Assembly: GCA_032622095.1 (NCBI GenBank)
Contig: CP136069.1
Location: 182,331,122-182,395,121 of the forward strand
From: Siphonodentalium dalli
Taxonomy: Eukaryota > Mollusca > Scaphopoda > Gadilida > Siphonodentaliidae
Length of the DNA stretch: 64,000 nt
Direction of reading: 5' to 3'
This document shows, one piece after another, positions 11,233 through 23,354 of the stretch. Numbering within the stretch: position 1 is the first letter of the stretch; each line of letters starts with the position of its first letter. The notes below the pieces were generated by a model. That model was not told where the DNA came from, did not search any database, and worked only from the letters and a program-made list of their open reading frames with translations. Position numbers and translations under genes: made by a program.

Positions 11233-11514
11233 GGTTCATATTGGACCTAAATATTCACATTGGTTCATATTGGACCTAAATATTCACATTGGTTCATATT
11301 GGACCTAAATAATAATAATTCACATTGGTTCATATTGGACCTAAATATTCACATTGGTTCATATTGGACCTAAATATTCACATTGGTTCATATTGGACCT
11401 AAATATTCACATTGGTTCATATTGGATCTAAATATTCACATTGGTTCATATTGGACCTAAATATTCACATTGGTTCATATTGGATCTAAATATTCACATT
11501 GGTTCATATTGGAC
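11233..11514. repeat. 29-bp minisatellite, about 10 copies
   Basis: The unit ggttcatattggacctaaat plus attcacatt repeats with period 29. One copy has an extra aataataa and two copies carry ggatct for ggacct. Two ATTGG (reverse CCAAT) motifs occur per unit. Confidence 0.97.
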
Positions 11515-11646
11515 TCATTTTATTCTAAAATAATACAGTAGTGGACTTATACCAGTTATTCCGTTGGATGGCGCGGGCCACGGTGAAAACACATTGTAAA
11601 GTGTGTATATCTGGAAAGTTGTGAGTTGGTTACTAGTGTTATTTTC

Positions 11647-11840
11647 CAGCCTGTTCTCGTGACAATAAGCACAATATGGGTGTATTTCATATTGAAATAG
11701 TCCCATATAGGGCTGTTTTAATAACCAGCGTTCATGACGATATAGAGCGTATTTGGATTTTCAAATAATGTCAATATTAGCTTATTTCGTGCAGTTATAA
11801 CATTAGCCCTTATTTTGCTTATTTTCACGAGAACAGGCTG
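11647..11840. mobile_element. 194-bp MITE with about 30-bp inverted ends
   Basis: The ends CAGCCTGTTCTCGTGACAAT and, on the other strand, CAGCCTGTTCTCGTGAAAAT pair for roughly 30 bp. The interior is non-coding. No clear target duplication was seen, so the superfamily is left open. Confidence 0.75.
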
Positions 11841-12390
11841 AATTTCCAAGCTCTAGGGAAGCACCCAATGTTGGACATCACTCATTTAAAAGTGTGCAAA
11901 GATATTTCAGAAATATACATGCTGCTAGATAACAGTGTAATGTTCTAAAAATAGCCACATTTTCTGTCCCAATGAAATGAATTAAATAAATTAGTTCCTA
12001 GTGACATTAGTTCCTGTTGTCTTTCTGGCTGAAAAATGGTAATTTATGGCATTACATTTATACAGAATTTTAAATATCATATGAATCCGGGGAGTATAGG
12101 TTATAGTAATGCGTGCGGAATTCCCCACCACGGGAAGTGAGGTATATCAGTATCTCCGAAACGTGGATCGTGTTACCCAGGATATCAAAAAACTCGTTTA
12201 TTCGCCACGTGACCTATATATCATCTTCCAATTTGACAACAAATATGGTGGATTATTGAGAAGTAAGCTTGACCTAATGTAGTACATTCCAAGTTTATAT
12301 GAACTGATTTTTTTTTGCTCCGTTTGTTGAACTTATTATCTGGATATTTCCCAAGGGAGTCACTCAATGAGTATTTCGCAAAGACATTGT
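11841..12390. other. no gene recognised
   Basis: AT-rich. A short piece near 12325-12352 (gtttgttgaacttattatctg) matches the central arm of the TTAA elements at 18599 and 63117. Nothing else recognised. Confidence 0.45.
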
Positions 12391-12399
12391 TGAATATGA

Positions 12400-13050
12400 A
12401 AAGCAAATTTCCTATGAAATGCACATCCACCCTTTTTATTACATGTATGGTATGTACAGACTGTAATTCCCCAAATGATTGTTTGTATATAATAAGTAAC
12501 AGGCATGCAATCGCTCGTGCCATTCGTATTTCAAACCGCAGATACGACAATCTGAACTATACTCTCTATACATAAAGTTCGTCACTCAAAATGTTGCATT
12601 AGATATACATGTGAGAATAATTGGCTGATTATTATTTACCGGTGTCTGAATGTAGCCTATGTATTCCAATACATATGAACATATTCAGTTATAGCATCTA
12701 TGTATCGAAAGTTGGAGTTTTATAATGAAACTAAACGATGTATTACTTATTCACAGATGACTACTGCAGAATGCATAAATGTCCATAGTTTGAGATCAAT
12801 GTAAGAAAACGCGTAAGATGATCCAAAAATGTATAAACTTCAAACTGTACATTAAATACACATCCAAACATTTTATTACATGCATGGTATGTAAGTACTA
12901 CATATGAATCCACTGTGATTAATCAACTGAAATTTGCCCGAAGTGAGCACGACAAAAACAATCATATCATCACTCGTGATATTTCTTATTTCAAATCACA
13001 TATATAACAATGGAAATTATACATCTGTGTATTGGAGATTATATAGTCAT
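12400..13050. repeat. two diverged direct repeats of about 200 bp
   Basis: The block starting at about 12418 (cacatcca, ttttattacatgtatggtatgta, atttcaaa, ...) recurs from about 12853 in the same order with substantial divergence. This suggests an old local duplication or two copies of one dispersed repeat. Open frames at 12221-12575 lie partly in it and have no recognisable domain. Confidence 0.45.
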
Positions 13051-14205
13051 CTAATGATAACTAAACAATATAGTATTATACCTCATCATATATGGATATT
13101 CCAATGTGCCTAACGGTCCATTAAATTAAGAAACAAATATCAGACATCACATAAGATTATCCGGCAACCATTGAAAATGCACATGAAATCACAGCACTGC
13201 AATCCTGCATGCGACTTATCGCACCATTCATATGCTGTACTTACTTAAAATCGATGATGTTGTATGATCCTTTAATTATTTAACTTACACTGCTTGCGTT
13301 AACAACGTGTTATGGAAAGTTCGGGTAGCGAAGACAGAGCCTCTAGTGTTTGCCCTTTGTATATGCGATATCCTCTCGCAGTGCCGAGCTTTATCTCAAC
13401 TAGCTAGCTGCCTTCAAAATCAATATATCTTGGAGCGACTGGAGTGTTTGATTTTTCCTCGGCGACCATAAAATACCATAGTAGATATCAGCATAGAATG
13501 ACATATATAATAATCGTATAATTTCTGTTTAAAATCTAAAACAAACAATGATTTGGAGTGTATTGTAACACACTCGACGGAGTTGTAATCAGATATTAAC
13601 TGTATATATTATGTATGACATTCGACATCCAGTTCGGGAATAAGTTAAATACCTTGATCTGTCTGCTATATTGCTAGTGATAGTATATGTCGTCTGTTAA
13701 ATAGTAAAGAAACTTGTGGGTGTATGGGGCTTCTAATCTGAAGTGTGATAAAGTTTAATTCCGTGACCAACCTGTGACCACGAAAATGTTTGAGGAAATA
13801 TAGAGAGTAGCTTGCGTTACACGTACCACAGTAGCGATAAAACAGGTGCGCTGCGTTACTGTGTTGCAATTTGGTGACACTTGACCACCATTGTTAAATT
13901 TATCGCTGGCCGCTCCAGTCGCCCAATGGGTCTGTGTACCTGGACCATCAACCTGTTACGCCTCGTGTGCGGTTGGTCTCTACTCAACACAAGTTGTTGT
14001 ATTTCTCATAGTTTTCTAACAGTTTAACTTGCTAGGTTGGCATGTTTGTTTGAACACTCGTCCAAATCAATCAAGGAACTGAGAAAGACATGCTTTGAAT
14101 TTATATAAATTAACACGGAATGAGAGTTTGAGCTTAGTTCTCTGATATTAGGGATACTTTATAACCATCGAGTACAATTCAGAGCGACCATATGCAACTA
14201 TATAG
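13051..14205. other. no gene recognised
   Basis: No repeat, structured RNA or convincing exon was identified. Confidence 0.5.
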
Positions 14206-14455
14206 TTAACCCTTTCAATGGCTTTCATGACTGAAGCTTCCTGAAATTGTGCGCAAACCCTGCGCCAATGCATTCTCTTATATATGCGAGTCTCCAATAG
14301 AAAAATGCATTGGCCTAACAACATTTACCTTCACCTTGTCAGCCAGTGCATTATCTTATATATGCGAGGTATGGGCGCCTCGGATATAGAAGAGAATGCA
14401 CTGGCACATGATATTTAATGTTCCACCAGCGCAACTCCCTTCATGAAAGGGTTGA
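14206..14455. mobile_element. TTAA-type MITE with hairpin modules
   Basis: The left end is TTAACCCTTTCA and the right end, on the other strand, is TCAACCCTTTCATG; the right TTAA is mutated to TTGA. Internal hairpin modules (aatgcattctcttatatatg and variants) and the ttaccttcaccttgtcagcc linker match the elements at 3643 and 63651. Confidence 0.8.
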
Positions 14456-16184
14456 CTCGTTCAGCAAACTAGTGAAGAATCTCGTAAAATAAAATGTTAT
14501 ATCGCTGCGTGATGAGTAGAAATCTACCATGTTGATAAATAGTTAGTTGGTCGAGGCAGACTCGTTGGGCGAGTAAAGCGTCGAGCAACACACCTAACCC
14601 TACAATATTAATTATGACGGCCAATTGTCAGCGAACTGCAAAGTAAGGCAAAGTACCCATTACACGGCGGTACGCGTAACACCAATCATTATCGAAGTAT
14701 GTCGGTGGGGGGTGTTCACACGCTGGTAATTAATTCGTCGTCTATGATTGTTGTGCATCTATATGTCTAGGATATGAACGACAAACTACTTATAAAGTGT
14801 TCATGTTCAACAGTTTACTACATGTGCAGTGATAATACCTTAAGTTTTACACAACTGACATTAGCTTTATAATATCTGGCAAGAATAAATCGTACCATAA
14901 CTAGCGAGCTTTCATCATCGCTCCAACAATCGCTAAAACAATCAAAGGAACATATTCTGTAATTCAAAATGATTAAATTCAAAGTGTGGAACATATTATT
15001 AGTTATCTTCGGCAATATCGGGGGTACATGTATCTTTAATACCGAGGCCGAGTTCAAAAAGAGACATCCATGCATTACGTCTCCATATACCCCACGATGT
15101 TGCCGGAGATAACGATGGTGTCCCCACAACAATAGCCATGTATACGTATGCGGCCTCAATTTAATTGCGGTTTTCATAGGTTCAAGATCACAATAATTCA
15201 CACCAATAAGAATAATTCGGTAGCCGACGTAATAATTCGGCGTCAAGTGACGTCAAACTCGGCGTGCTGGAGAAACGTTATGATTGGTGGAAAAGGGTCA
15301 TGCATATATATCCCATGTTTCACCCCGGTGTCAAAAGTGATGGGGTGAATTTAAACGTGACGTTGCTTGTTACAACCGGATGAGGGGACAAAGTCATTTA
15401 TGAAGAATTTCATGAACATTTACCAGGAGACTGTGCCAGTTTTGTGAACGCACCCTTAGGGGAAATGTAACTGTCTAGTTCTTTCGGGAGTTTTTGTCTT
15501 CGTGTGACCTCTTCAAAAGTTTACTATGAGCCCTGTACGACCTTTATCTGCATTAAAGAAAATACCAAATGATCATCGAACGATCTGGATATTCCGTTTA
15601 GGGAAACTTAAGGGTAAGTCATCACCGGACATGTAAATACCACATGATATGATATTGACCCCATCTAGGCCAAAACATTAAGGCTCAAGTCTGTGTACGT
15701 CCGACGTGCCGTCGATCAGTCAGTCTGTTAGTCTATATATATTTTTCTTACAACCAGTATTGCTGTGTCTCTTTTCAACAAAAACACAGACCGTTTATAT
15801 CCGATAAATTGTGGTGACATATCAATATTTGGGAGGGTATCAACAAATTGTAGTTACTTCAGCTGTTATCGGAAGATTTTCCAACCACACCTGCTGAATC
15901 GTCAGTCAATACATAAATTTACCATATTTCCATCTAAACCTGACTAATAATTTGCGAGGTTTACTATCGCTCATTATATACTGGTATGTGTGAATGTCAT
16001 TAAATAGTGAGACTGTAAGGCCGGATTCTTCATTTCCTGTTTAAACATGGTTTACGGAAACCCCATGTTTAACCCGCCGTTTGACAGCTAATTCCGTAGT
16101 TTAAAGCCTATACCGCAGGTCTATAAGTGACGCATTCGCCATCTCTGGTTGAAACATGGCTTAGCCAGCCCCGTGGTTTAGCAG
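14456..16184. other. no gene recognised
   Basis: A minus-strand open frame at 14818-15246 (142 residues) has no recognisable domain or coding bias I can defend. No repeats seen apart from a short gacgtaataattcggcgtca duplication near 15190-15245. Confidence 0.5.
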
Positions 16185-16329
16185 TACAGTAATGCCTGAA
16201 TTATATGACCCTTTAACCACAGAAAAATTATGGGATTTTTTTCAGGATTTATGCAAGCCATATTTCCGACTAAATCCTGATCCCCCCCATAATTCTGTTT
16301 AGGTGTCGATTATTTAGGACATTACTGTA
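16185..16329. mobile_element. Tc1/mariner-like MITE (TA-flanked)
   Basis: Inverted ends TACAGTAATGCCTGAATTAT and, on the other strand, TACAGTAATGTCCTAAATAA bound 145 bp. Further inner pairing surrounds the centre (aaaattatggga / ccccataattct). The outer TA on both sides fits the TA target duplication of Tc1/mariner elements. Non-coding. Confidence 0.75.
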
Positions 16330-16382
16330 TATGTCTCTATATCGTCGAGCTAGATAATGAACTTGCCGCCGCGTTCTATCGA

Positions 16383-16845
16383 CAGCGAAAATCAATCATT
16401 ACGGCAGCGAAAATCGATATTTACGGCAGCGAAAATCAGTTATTACGGCAACGAAAATCAGTCATTACGGCAGCGAATATTAATCATTACGGCAGCGAAA
16501 ATCAATCATTACGGCAACGAAAATAAATGATTACGGCAGCGAATATCAATCATTACGGCAGCGAATATCAGTCATTACGGCAGCGAAAATCAATCATTAC
16601 GGCAGCGAAAATCAGTCATTATGGCGGAAGCGAAAATCAGTCATTACGGCAGCGAAAATCAGTATTTACGGCAGCGAAAATCAATCATTACGGCAGCGAA
16701 AATCAATCATTACGGCAGCGAAATTCAATCATTACGGCAGCGAAATTCAATCATTACAGCAGCGAAATTCAATCATTACGGCAGCGAAAATCAATTATTA
16801 CGGCGGCAGCGAAAATCAATCATTACGCAGCGAAAATCAATCATT
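16383..16845. repeat. 22-bp minisatellite, about 21 copies
   Basis: The unit cagcgaaaatcaatcattac plus gg repeats with period 22, with a few 3-bp insertions (for example at about 16620 and 16800). The plus-strand open frames at 16527-16880 and 16621-16866 are translations of this repeat, not genes. Confidence 0.97.
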
Positions 16846-16850
16846 TTCAC

Positions 16851-18330
16851 AACGAGCACATTTTGATTGGAAATTTATAAGCGAGAAGCGATAACATTAT
16901 TTTTGTTTGCATTCTATAAACTTAAAGCCACATGGCCGATTGCGCTCAAAAATACCGCTAATAATATTCTGTTTTTAATCTTTCCCTGGTATCGAAATAA
17001 GTCGATAAATACTTGAACTATCTTTTACGGGCATTATATGTCGAAAGACGAAAATGAAGTAGTTAATATACAACTCTGAACGCCGTGTTTTGGCCCCAAA
17101 TAAACAACAGCCATGTGCACGGCCTGGAACAGTAAAGATCGTTCGATGTTAGTCTATTCCTGATATGGTAGAAATGAAGAGCGTTTGTTCCATTTCTGTG
17201 CGAAAAAATTACAACATCTCGATATGGCTGTGAACACAGGTGACCATGCAAATTATTTTCAGAGCAGATGAAGCCGGTATATCACTATTTCGCGTATTTA
17301 TCAACATGCCGTGTACCTCTTTCCAATTTAAATAGACAAAATTTGGAAGTTCGAATGAGCCATGTCCGTTTAAGTCGGCAATATAATTAGACACTCCAAC
17401 TAAACCAGGGTTAGGGAGGATAGTCCTGCGATGACGAGTCCGCCTTATCTGGACCGCGGTGTTGGTGGGTGAACGTGTACGTGTTATAGATTGACCGCGT
17501 GTCTTTAAGATGAGAGTGGCGGCTTGGTACTATCGTATCACAATGTATTCAATATCACACGAGGGTTGTTATAAGCGTGTGCTTGCTCGCGTTAATTGAG
17601 GGCGGGCCAATATTAAGTCTACCTGCCTGGTTACTGTGTAGTTTGATTTCATGCTCATCTCACCGAGTCAGCCAACAACTGAACGCCCACGTATCCCCGG
17701 TTTGGCTGGACCGTCAGTGTAGGTTTAAACTGGATATGGACAAATTTGGCCTTGTACTCTGTTTCAATAACATGCGGATTTGTCTCGTGAGTCATGTGAC
17801 TACGGTTTGCAATGGTAACTCTAAGTGTGGCTGAACATGCATGGTTATTAAAGTTCATCTACCACTGGGTGGTTTTTCCCGCTCCAAAGTCGTGTCATAG
17901 CGCCTGAAATGAGAAACCCCAATAAACAAAAAGATCATATTTCTATTCGAAACAATTTATGCAGCATGTGTAGAGTTTTTAAGAATGAATAAATAAATCA
18001 ACTCCAAATTAGAGTCTCGTGATCAGACTTGAATAACACTTAAAACGTTATATACTCCTGTGTATTCCCATGAAACTGAATACCAGTGCAACTATTACTA
18101 ATTTCAGGCGCCAGACATACTTTTAGATCCTGTTGAAGTACAATATATATCACGATATACTTCAAATAGTGGCATTTAGATGCGCCTTGGTGCGCCTTCG
18201 GCACACAAGAGGTATATTCCAGAAAGTATTAATGATATTTACACGCTCGATAAATGGTCTTTGTGAGTAACACTGGTCCTCTGTGTTCTTCTATTGTGAT
18301 TGCTTGTTTTATTAAGCGATGTTTAACATC
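16851..18330. other. no gene recognised
   Basis: Several 60-85 residue open frames exist (for example 17577-17834), none with a recognisable domain or splice context. No repeats seen. Confidence 0.45.
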
Positions 18331-18334
18331 TGTG

Positions 18335-18598
18335 TAATTCCGGACAGTTTAAATATGTCGAACATAATATACGGCAAATACAAGCACTGCTTTCATTGTG
18401 TAGAACTTTTAACACAACCTTTCATTATGTCGGGTCTCGTTATAACCGGCATTATCTTTCATAAAAGATATGTTTGAAGCGTCGAGCATACATTCGTCAA
18501 TAATTTGTATCCGGTAATGATCAGTGCTGTACAGGGGAACGGCGGTAAACACTGTTCAAAGGTTATAGTCAGGTTCAGTTAACGTATACGTGCAACTT
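18335..18598. repeat. diverged direct repeat, partner at 19270-19500
   Basis: The blocks gaacttttaacacaaccttt, attatctttcataaaa, gaagcgtcgagc and ttatagtcaggttc occur in the same order here and at 19270-19500. Both copies run into the start of the same TTAA-type element. Old duplication or two copies of a dispersed repeat. Confidence 0.65.
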
Positions 18599-18790
18599 TT
18601 AACCCTTTATTTACTAAATGGATTCTCCAATGTATTTATAAAGTAAAGACGCGGTCCTATTAATTGGAGGAAAATGTCCAGATAATGAGTCCAACAAAAA
18701 CGAACTAAATTGTCGTTTTGTTGAACTTATTATGTGAACATTTGCTAAGTGAACTACTCTTCAGTGATTAATAAGTAAAGAAAGTGTTAA
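18599..18790. mobile_element. TTAA-type MITE, second family
   Basis: The left end is TTAACCCTTTATTTACT and the right end, on the other strand, is TTAACACTTTCTTTACT. An inner inverted pair, gtccagataatgagtccaac / gttgaacttattatgtgaac, matches the centre of the copy at 63117-63330. Confidence 0.75.
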
Positions 18791-19106
18791 CCTGGTGAAG
18801 AGCTATGATTGTTCAAATGCCCCAATGATTATAGATATATAAACAGGGGAGTGGTAAACATGATTCGCTGCTTGAAAATCGAAAATCTGCTCGAGTTTAT
18901 AACATTAGATTTCGACGCGAAAATTCGGGTCACACATTATTTTTGTGTTAAGAACATTTATAATGTTTGGAAGAGAGGAATATGATTGGCAATATTATCC
19001 ATCGGCTGGATATTGCTTTACAAAGTAATGATTGACGCTAGTTGAAGTTAAAATTTATCTAATAACAAAAAAAGCCCCACACATTTCCGATTCCTCGCTT
19101 GCAATT

Positions 19107-19210
19107 TGCGTCGGTGTAATCAAGGGAAAAGACCAAAGTTCTAAAAATCAAGAGTACTTGCGTCGGTGTAATCAAGGGAAAAGACAAAAGTTCTAAAAAT
19201 CAAGAGTACT
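19107..19210. repeat. 52-bp tandem duplication
   Basis: Two nearly identical copies (tgcgtcggtgtaatcaaggg ... agagtact) lie head to tail with period 52; one base differs. Confidence 0.95.
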
Positions 19211-19269
19211 TCTGAGGCCACAAACAAGTTTATAAAAGTTTATGTCTCACACCAGTATAAACACAAAAC

Positions 19270-19500
19270 TTCTTATATGCGTCAAATACTAGAACTGTTT
19301 GCATTTTGTGGAACTTTTAACACAACCTTTAATTGTGCCGGGTCTCTTTATGATCGGTATTATCTTTCATAAAATATATGTCTGAAGCGTCGAGCGCACA
19401 TTCGCATGACGATGAGTACTTTGTATCATGTTTATAGTCAGGTTCGGTTATCGTACGTGTGACGTTAACCTTTTCCATTCAGTTTCGAAACTAAATTTAT
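19270..19500. repeat. second copy of the 18335-18598 repeat
   Basis: Same ordered blocks as the first copy, followed by gttaaccttttccattcag, a decayed start of the TTAA element. Confidence 0.65.
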
Positions 19501-20065
19501 TCTCCCTCTCATTTATAAAAGTATAGATTGGAATTCATGGTCTATAATTTCACACCAATTGACATGAGGCACATGTATTCAACATAATATATAAACTCAG
19601 CCATTGAGTACATATTATTTTTTATCTTCATTCTATTTTATTCTTATTGACGTTGTCGCCAAGAAATATGGCTTACATTATATCAACGATCCGCTTCCGG
19701 TGATGCCCCGATCATCAGACAACTTTGGCATAATGAACGACGACATATCATTAATACGAATAGGGTACTACGTCACAATAATTTGTGATCTTTCTATTCG
19801 TTGTCGTTTTTCCATGTCCATTGTTACGATTACGGTTTCGGATTTTCAATAAAACTCAAAATACATCATATAGTAATAAGTTCGCGATCATTTCTCAGCT
19901 CCTCAATGTTGGAGGTGATTCAGAGATTATGTCCTTAAGTTGTGATCGCCGTATGGCCTTAATTTTTACCTATTAGTTGTAATCGAATCGTTCGTCGTTT
20001 GTCTTGCCAAACAAAAAGCGCTAAACTATGACATGATAGCAACATAATTACGGAGAATCTGTAAG
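19501..20065. other. no gene recognised
   Basis: Short open frames (19604-19852, 19785-19976) without domains. A poly-C run lies at about 20073-20083, just past the end. Confidence 0.45.
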
Positions 20066-20069
20066 TGGT

Positions 20070-20346
20070 AACACCCCCCCCCCAACTTGGAAATTTCATA
20101 CTTGACACAACATTAGTCGGAAATCCCACACCAACAATAGGCTGGAATTTTCCAACAATTTATTAGAGGGGATTTTGTTGTTTTTATACCAACATTTGCA
20201 CATTTTCCTGCTTTTGGTCAACATTTTAGACTGAAATGGCAATCATTTGGAAATTTTCCAACATTAGGGGGGTGTGAGATTGGAAATTTCCAACAGTTGG
20301 AAAGCTTGTGTCCAGGTCCCTCCCCGTGGCCAGTCAAAAACTGCTA
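20070..20346 (-). mobile_element. fragment of the hAT-like family at 48839-49995
   Basis: Read on the minus strand it matches the right half of the complete copy: gtttttgactggccacgggg near its start, several ttggaaatttccaac motifs, and a terminal poly-G run. The inverted ends are missing. Confidence 0.7.
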
Positions 20347-20386
20347 GTAAATTTAAGAAAACTATATGTCTATATGCTAGGACTGA

Positions 20387-21737
20387 CCAGTGACCACGCA
20401 CTCTAAATCGCGTTGGTTAAAATTTGACCCAACCCTATGGTGCATATACATATGTAGCACCACGCGAACGTTGTATAAATTTTACACAATGTTGGGAAAT
20501 GTTTTTGCTCAACGCTGGGTAACAATTTACCCAATATTAATTTCCATTATGCGTTGGACGATTATTTGTAGATTTAGGTTCAGGCGATATGTAGGAAAAT
20601 TTGTACACAAGTGTCACGTGACCTGGGGAATATAATTGATTTGTGCCTTTGATCTCAGATGACTTAAAATGGGGCTAATACATTATTTCAACATAGATGA
20701 TCAATGAGGACAAGTAAATAATTGTTCACCCACATGTTCGGGTACAACAAATCGCCCAACGCAAAAGAGAATTTAATATTGGGTAAATTGTTACCCTGCT
20801 CAAAGTTTGAGTAATGATAATGTTTCAGCGTTTAATGCAAAGCACATTAGCCGAAAAATATTGTATTCGCTGTTCGTGATAATTACTGAGCGATCTATTA
20901 TCGCTTCGTGCACGAACAATGAAAAAAGGTCACGCTATTATAGAGCGTGTGTTGTCATTTCTAGCCAAATCGCCTTGTCCGTCGGGTCAGCTCCAAAATT
21001 TTTTGTTTCAAACATTTGAGTAATGTTGATTGACGGTTCAATAACGTAAGGAGATGCGTATGTTGAAACTATATCTGAGAAACAGAAATTCTTATAACGC
21101 ATGAAATCATGCATATTATAGAAAATTGACGTTGAATTTTGTTGAATATATTAATCATTAATAAAAGTTAATTGCAACTTTGAAATGTGCGTATCGCACC
21201 TTATTTATGAAGTAATAGTTTTATAGTCATTTATATTAAACGCATATAATGTGTCATATGATCACGACCATAGTGTATATATTTGAACATGTTATATATG
21301 TTAATTTATATTTATATATTATCTAGTCTGTGCACAGATTTGTGTTGCACAATTGATCAATTAGAATGAATTTCCGAACACTCGAGCTGCGTTAGAGATG
21401 TTGGTTTCGGAAAGCAGGTTTCCATCGTTTTTCCCAAGAGATTTTTCGTTGGGTTTTCCTGACCGCCAACGCAGACAAAGTAGGATGTAATTCACCTGTA
21501 TGTGAAGACGTGCCCGTCCCTTAACTTGAAAGCATGTATACCAATAAACACTGACGTCGACTCCTAGTGGAATCCGGCGCGGCTTGATGGCAATGATAGT
21601 TTTATCATTATTGGAGAATTGAGAATACAAACATTTCCCAACATTGGGTAAAATTTACCCAACGTTCGAAAAGTGGTATATGCACCATTTCTGATTGGTA
21701 AAATATTACCCAACGCGATTTAGAGTGCGGTCACTGG
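20387..21737. mobile_element. 1.35-kb element with long inverted ends
   Basis: The left end CCAGTGACCACGCACTCTAA and the right end, on the other strand, CCAGTGACCGCACTCTAAAT pair with few gaps over roughly 110 bp, including cgcgttgg, ggtgcatata, cgaacgttg and ttgggaaatgttt. No target duplication is evident. Internal open frames (20807-21019 plus, 21361-21630 minus) show no transposase motif. Non-autonomous element of undetermined superfamily. Confidence 0.75.
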
Positions 21738-22046
21738 GCATACACGCTGCATTCATTTCGTGTCTGCTTTGCACTTCTTGACCCACAATGTGTTGACTCA
21801 ATAAGCTTCGACATCTGCGCCGTCCCATCCAGCATAACATATTTAAAGCTTGCAAAGTGGTCCATTCTACTATCTGTAAATAATAAATATAGCACGGATA
21901 TAGCATTATTGCTTTTGTTTCTAATGCTGCCAATGTGTGAAAGTTAATAAGCTGGGTGCATGTGTACGCTCTGAAATTACCAGAAGCTTTATTGAAACGA
22001 CTGTTTGTTGAAACCATATATACCCAAATCTGCAAAAATCATGCAA

Positions 22047-22566
22047 GGGGTAATTTCACGCTCACTGATTTAAGCACAATATGAAACAATGAACACTCAT
22101 ACCGAGCCCTTGTCTTCATAACTCTGATATATATATACACCTGTTCCATTAATCGTATATGGTCACAGGTGCAATTTCGGAAGAAGTGCGTTGTGCTGTT
22201 CCAGAATGGCAGATCAAGAATTTCGGAGGAAGTGGGTTCGAACCCATGTTCAGACTGATACGTTTCTCAACACTCGGTGAAAGGGCTTCCTTCTTAAGGA
22301 TGTCCCCGTATCCGAGGTGGTTAAGGATGTCCCCATATCCGAGGTGGTTAGGTCTAGGATAAGATCATCGCAGTCTGGGCTAGACGAGGTTGGTGCGGGT
22401 TCGAACCCCGGCATGGGCGAAACTCGGGACCAATTTTAAAGTTTGAGGGACAATTCAATGTGTCATGCCGATCGACACGTGGCCATTTCGATAATAAATG
22501 AGAATTTGTTCACGCTCATTGAGTTAAGCACATATGCAGCAATGAACACTCATACTGAGTCCGTGC
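22047..22566. repeat. about 64-bp direct repeats flanking a SINE-like region
   Basis: Bases 22047-22112 and about 22503-22566 share ttcacgctca, gttaagcaca/atttaagcaca and caatgaacactcatac in order, at roughly 80% identity by eye. They sit either side of the tRNA-like segment. They are too diverged and long for a simple target duplication. Confidence 0.6.
22294..22420 (+). repeat. tRNA-derived SINE-like unit with duplicated A-box segment
   Basis: A perfect pol III B-box pattern (ggttcgaaccc) lies at 22398-22408 after an A-box-like tccgaggtggttagg at about 22338. The arrangement resembles a Ser/Leu-type tRNA head, but the acceptor stem does not pair properly, so it is not a functional tRNA. 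The 27-bp segment with the A-box is tandemly duplicated (22294-22320 and 22321-22347). A second B-box match lies upstream at 22235-22245. No tail repeat was defined. Confidence 0.55.
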
Positions 22567-23300
22567 CATATTATATGTCGCATGTTTATGGTTGTTTTGG
22601 ATCAAGGTTGTGCTATCGTGCTTCCCATAAATGTTGCTACATCGATGATTGCTTGAAATTCACGATATGTCCATTTGCGTGATTTCGCATGCTCGTCACT
22701 GCACGCATGTCAGTTGTCCGTTTGGGTTCGTGTGTCTTTCTGTAGTAAGTGTCACATTGTGTGGTTTGTGTATTTGGATTTGGATTTGTATTATAATCTA
22801 ACAATGATTTATGTTAAATGCGCCTAGAATATGTCATGTATATATAATTAGTAATATCTCACATTTAATCCGTATTTGTTTTCGCTCAGGGAAGAACTGA
22901 ATTGTTTCGAAGTCGTGATGTCAAATGAAATTGTGATAAAATATATGTTTAACATTATATTACTTTCATTTGACAACTCTTGTGAGGTTCAGAACAATTA
23001 TAATGTTATGGAATAAAGCGGGTAACTTTCGCAATGTGTTACATTTTATTAGCGCTAATTTGTGATTTTAGATGAACGGTACTTTACGCTTAAAGTCCGT
23101 TATAGAAGAGTATTGGCATGTTCACATGTAGCTGCAAAACAATTTCTGCAAGAAAATGCCAGGTACAATTGTCACCTGATGTGTTATTGCTGCAAAGATT
23201 ACACCCGTTTAGCTGGCTATTGTTGAGCTCAATCAGAACATTATTCGTCGTGCTGGTTCAAGTGAACTGTGTCGGGTAAACAACCTATCTATATCTATAT
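22567..23300. other. no gene recognised
   Basis: AT-rich DNA without recognised structure. Confidence 0.45.
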
Positions 23301-23308
23301 TTGCGAAT

Positions 23309-23340
23309 GTCTGTCTGCCTGTCTGTCTGTCTGTCTGTGT
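23309..23340. repeat. (CTGT)n microsatellite
   Basis: A tetranucleotide run directly before the dimeric satellite. A degraded version (ctgtcagtatgtgt) precedes the terminal unit at about 25435. Confidence 0.9.
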
Positions 23341-23354
23341 TCTATAGAAATTCA

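Noticed and set aside
16527-16880. 117-residue plus-strand open frame
   Set aside because: A direct translation of the 22-bp minisatellite; the overlapping frame gives the same periodic peptide.
22301-22420. Functional tRNA gene
   Set aside because: A- and B-box-like sequences are present, but the acceptor stem does not pair and part of the head is duplicated, so it fits a SINE head or pseudogene better.
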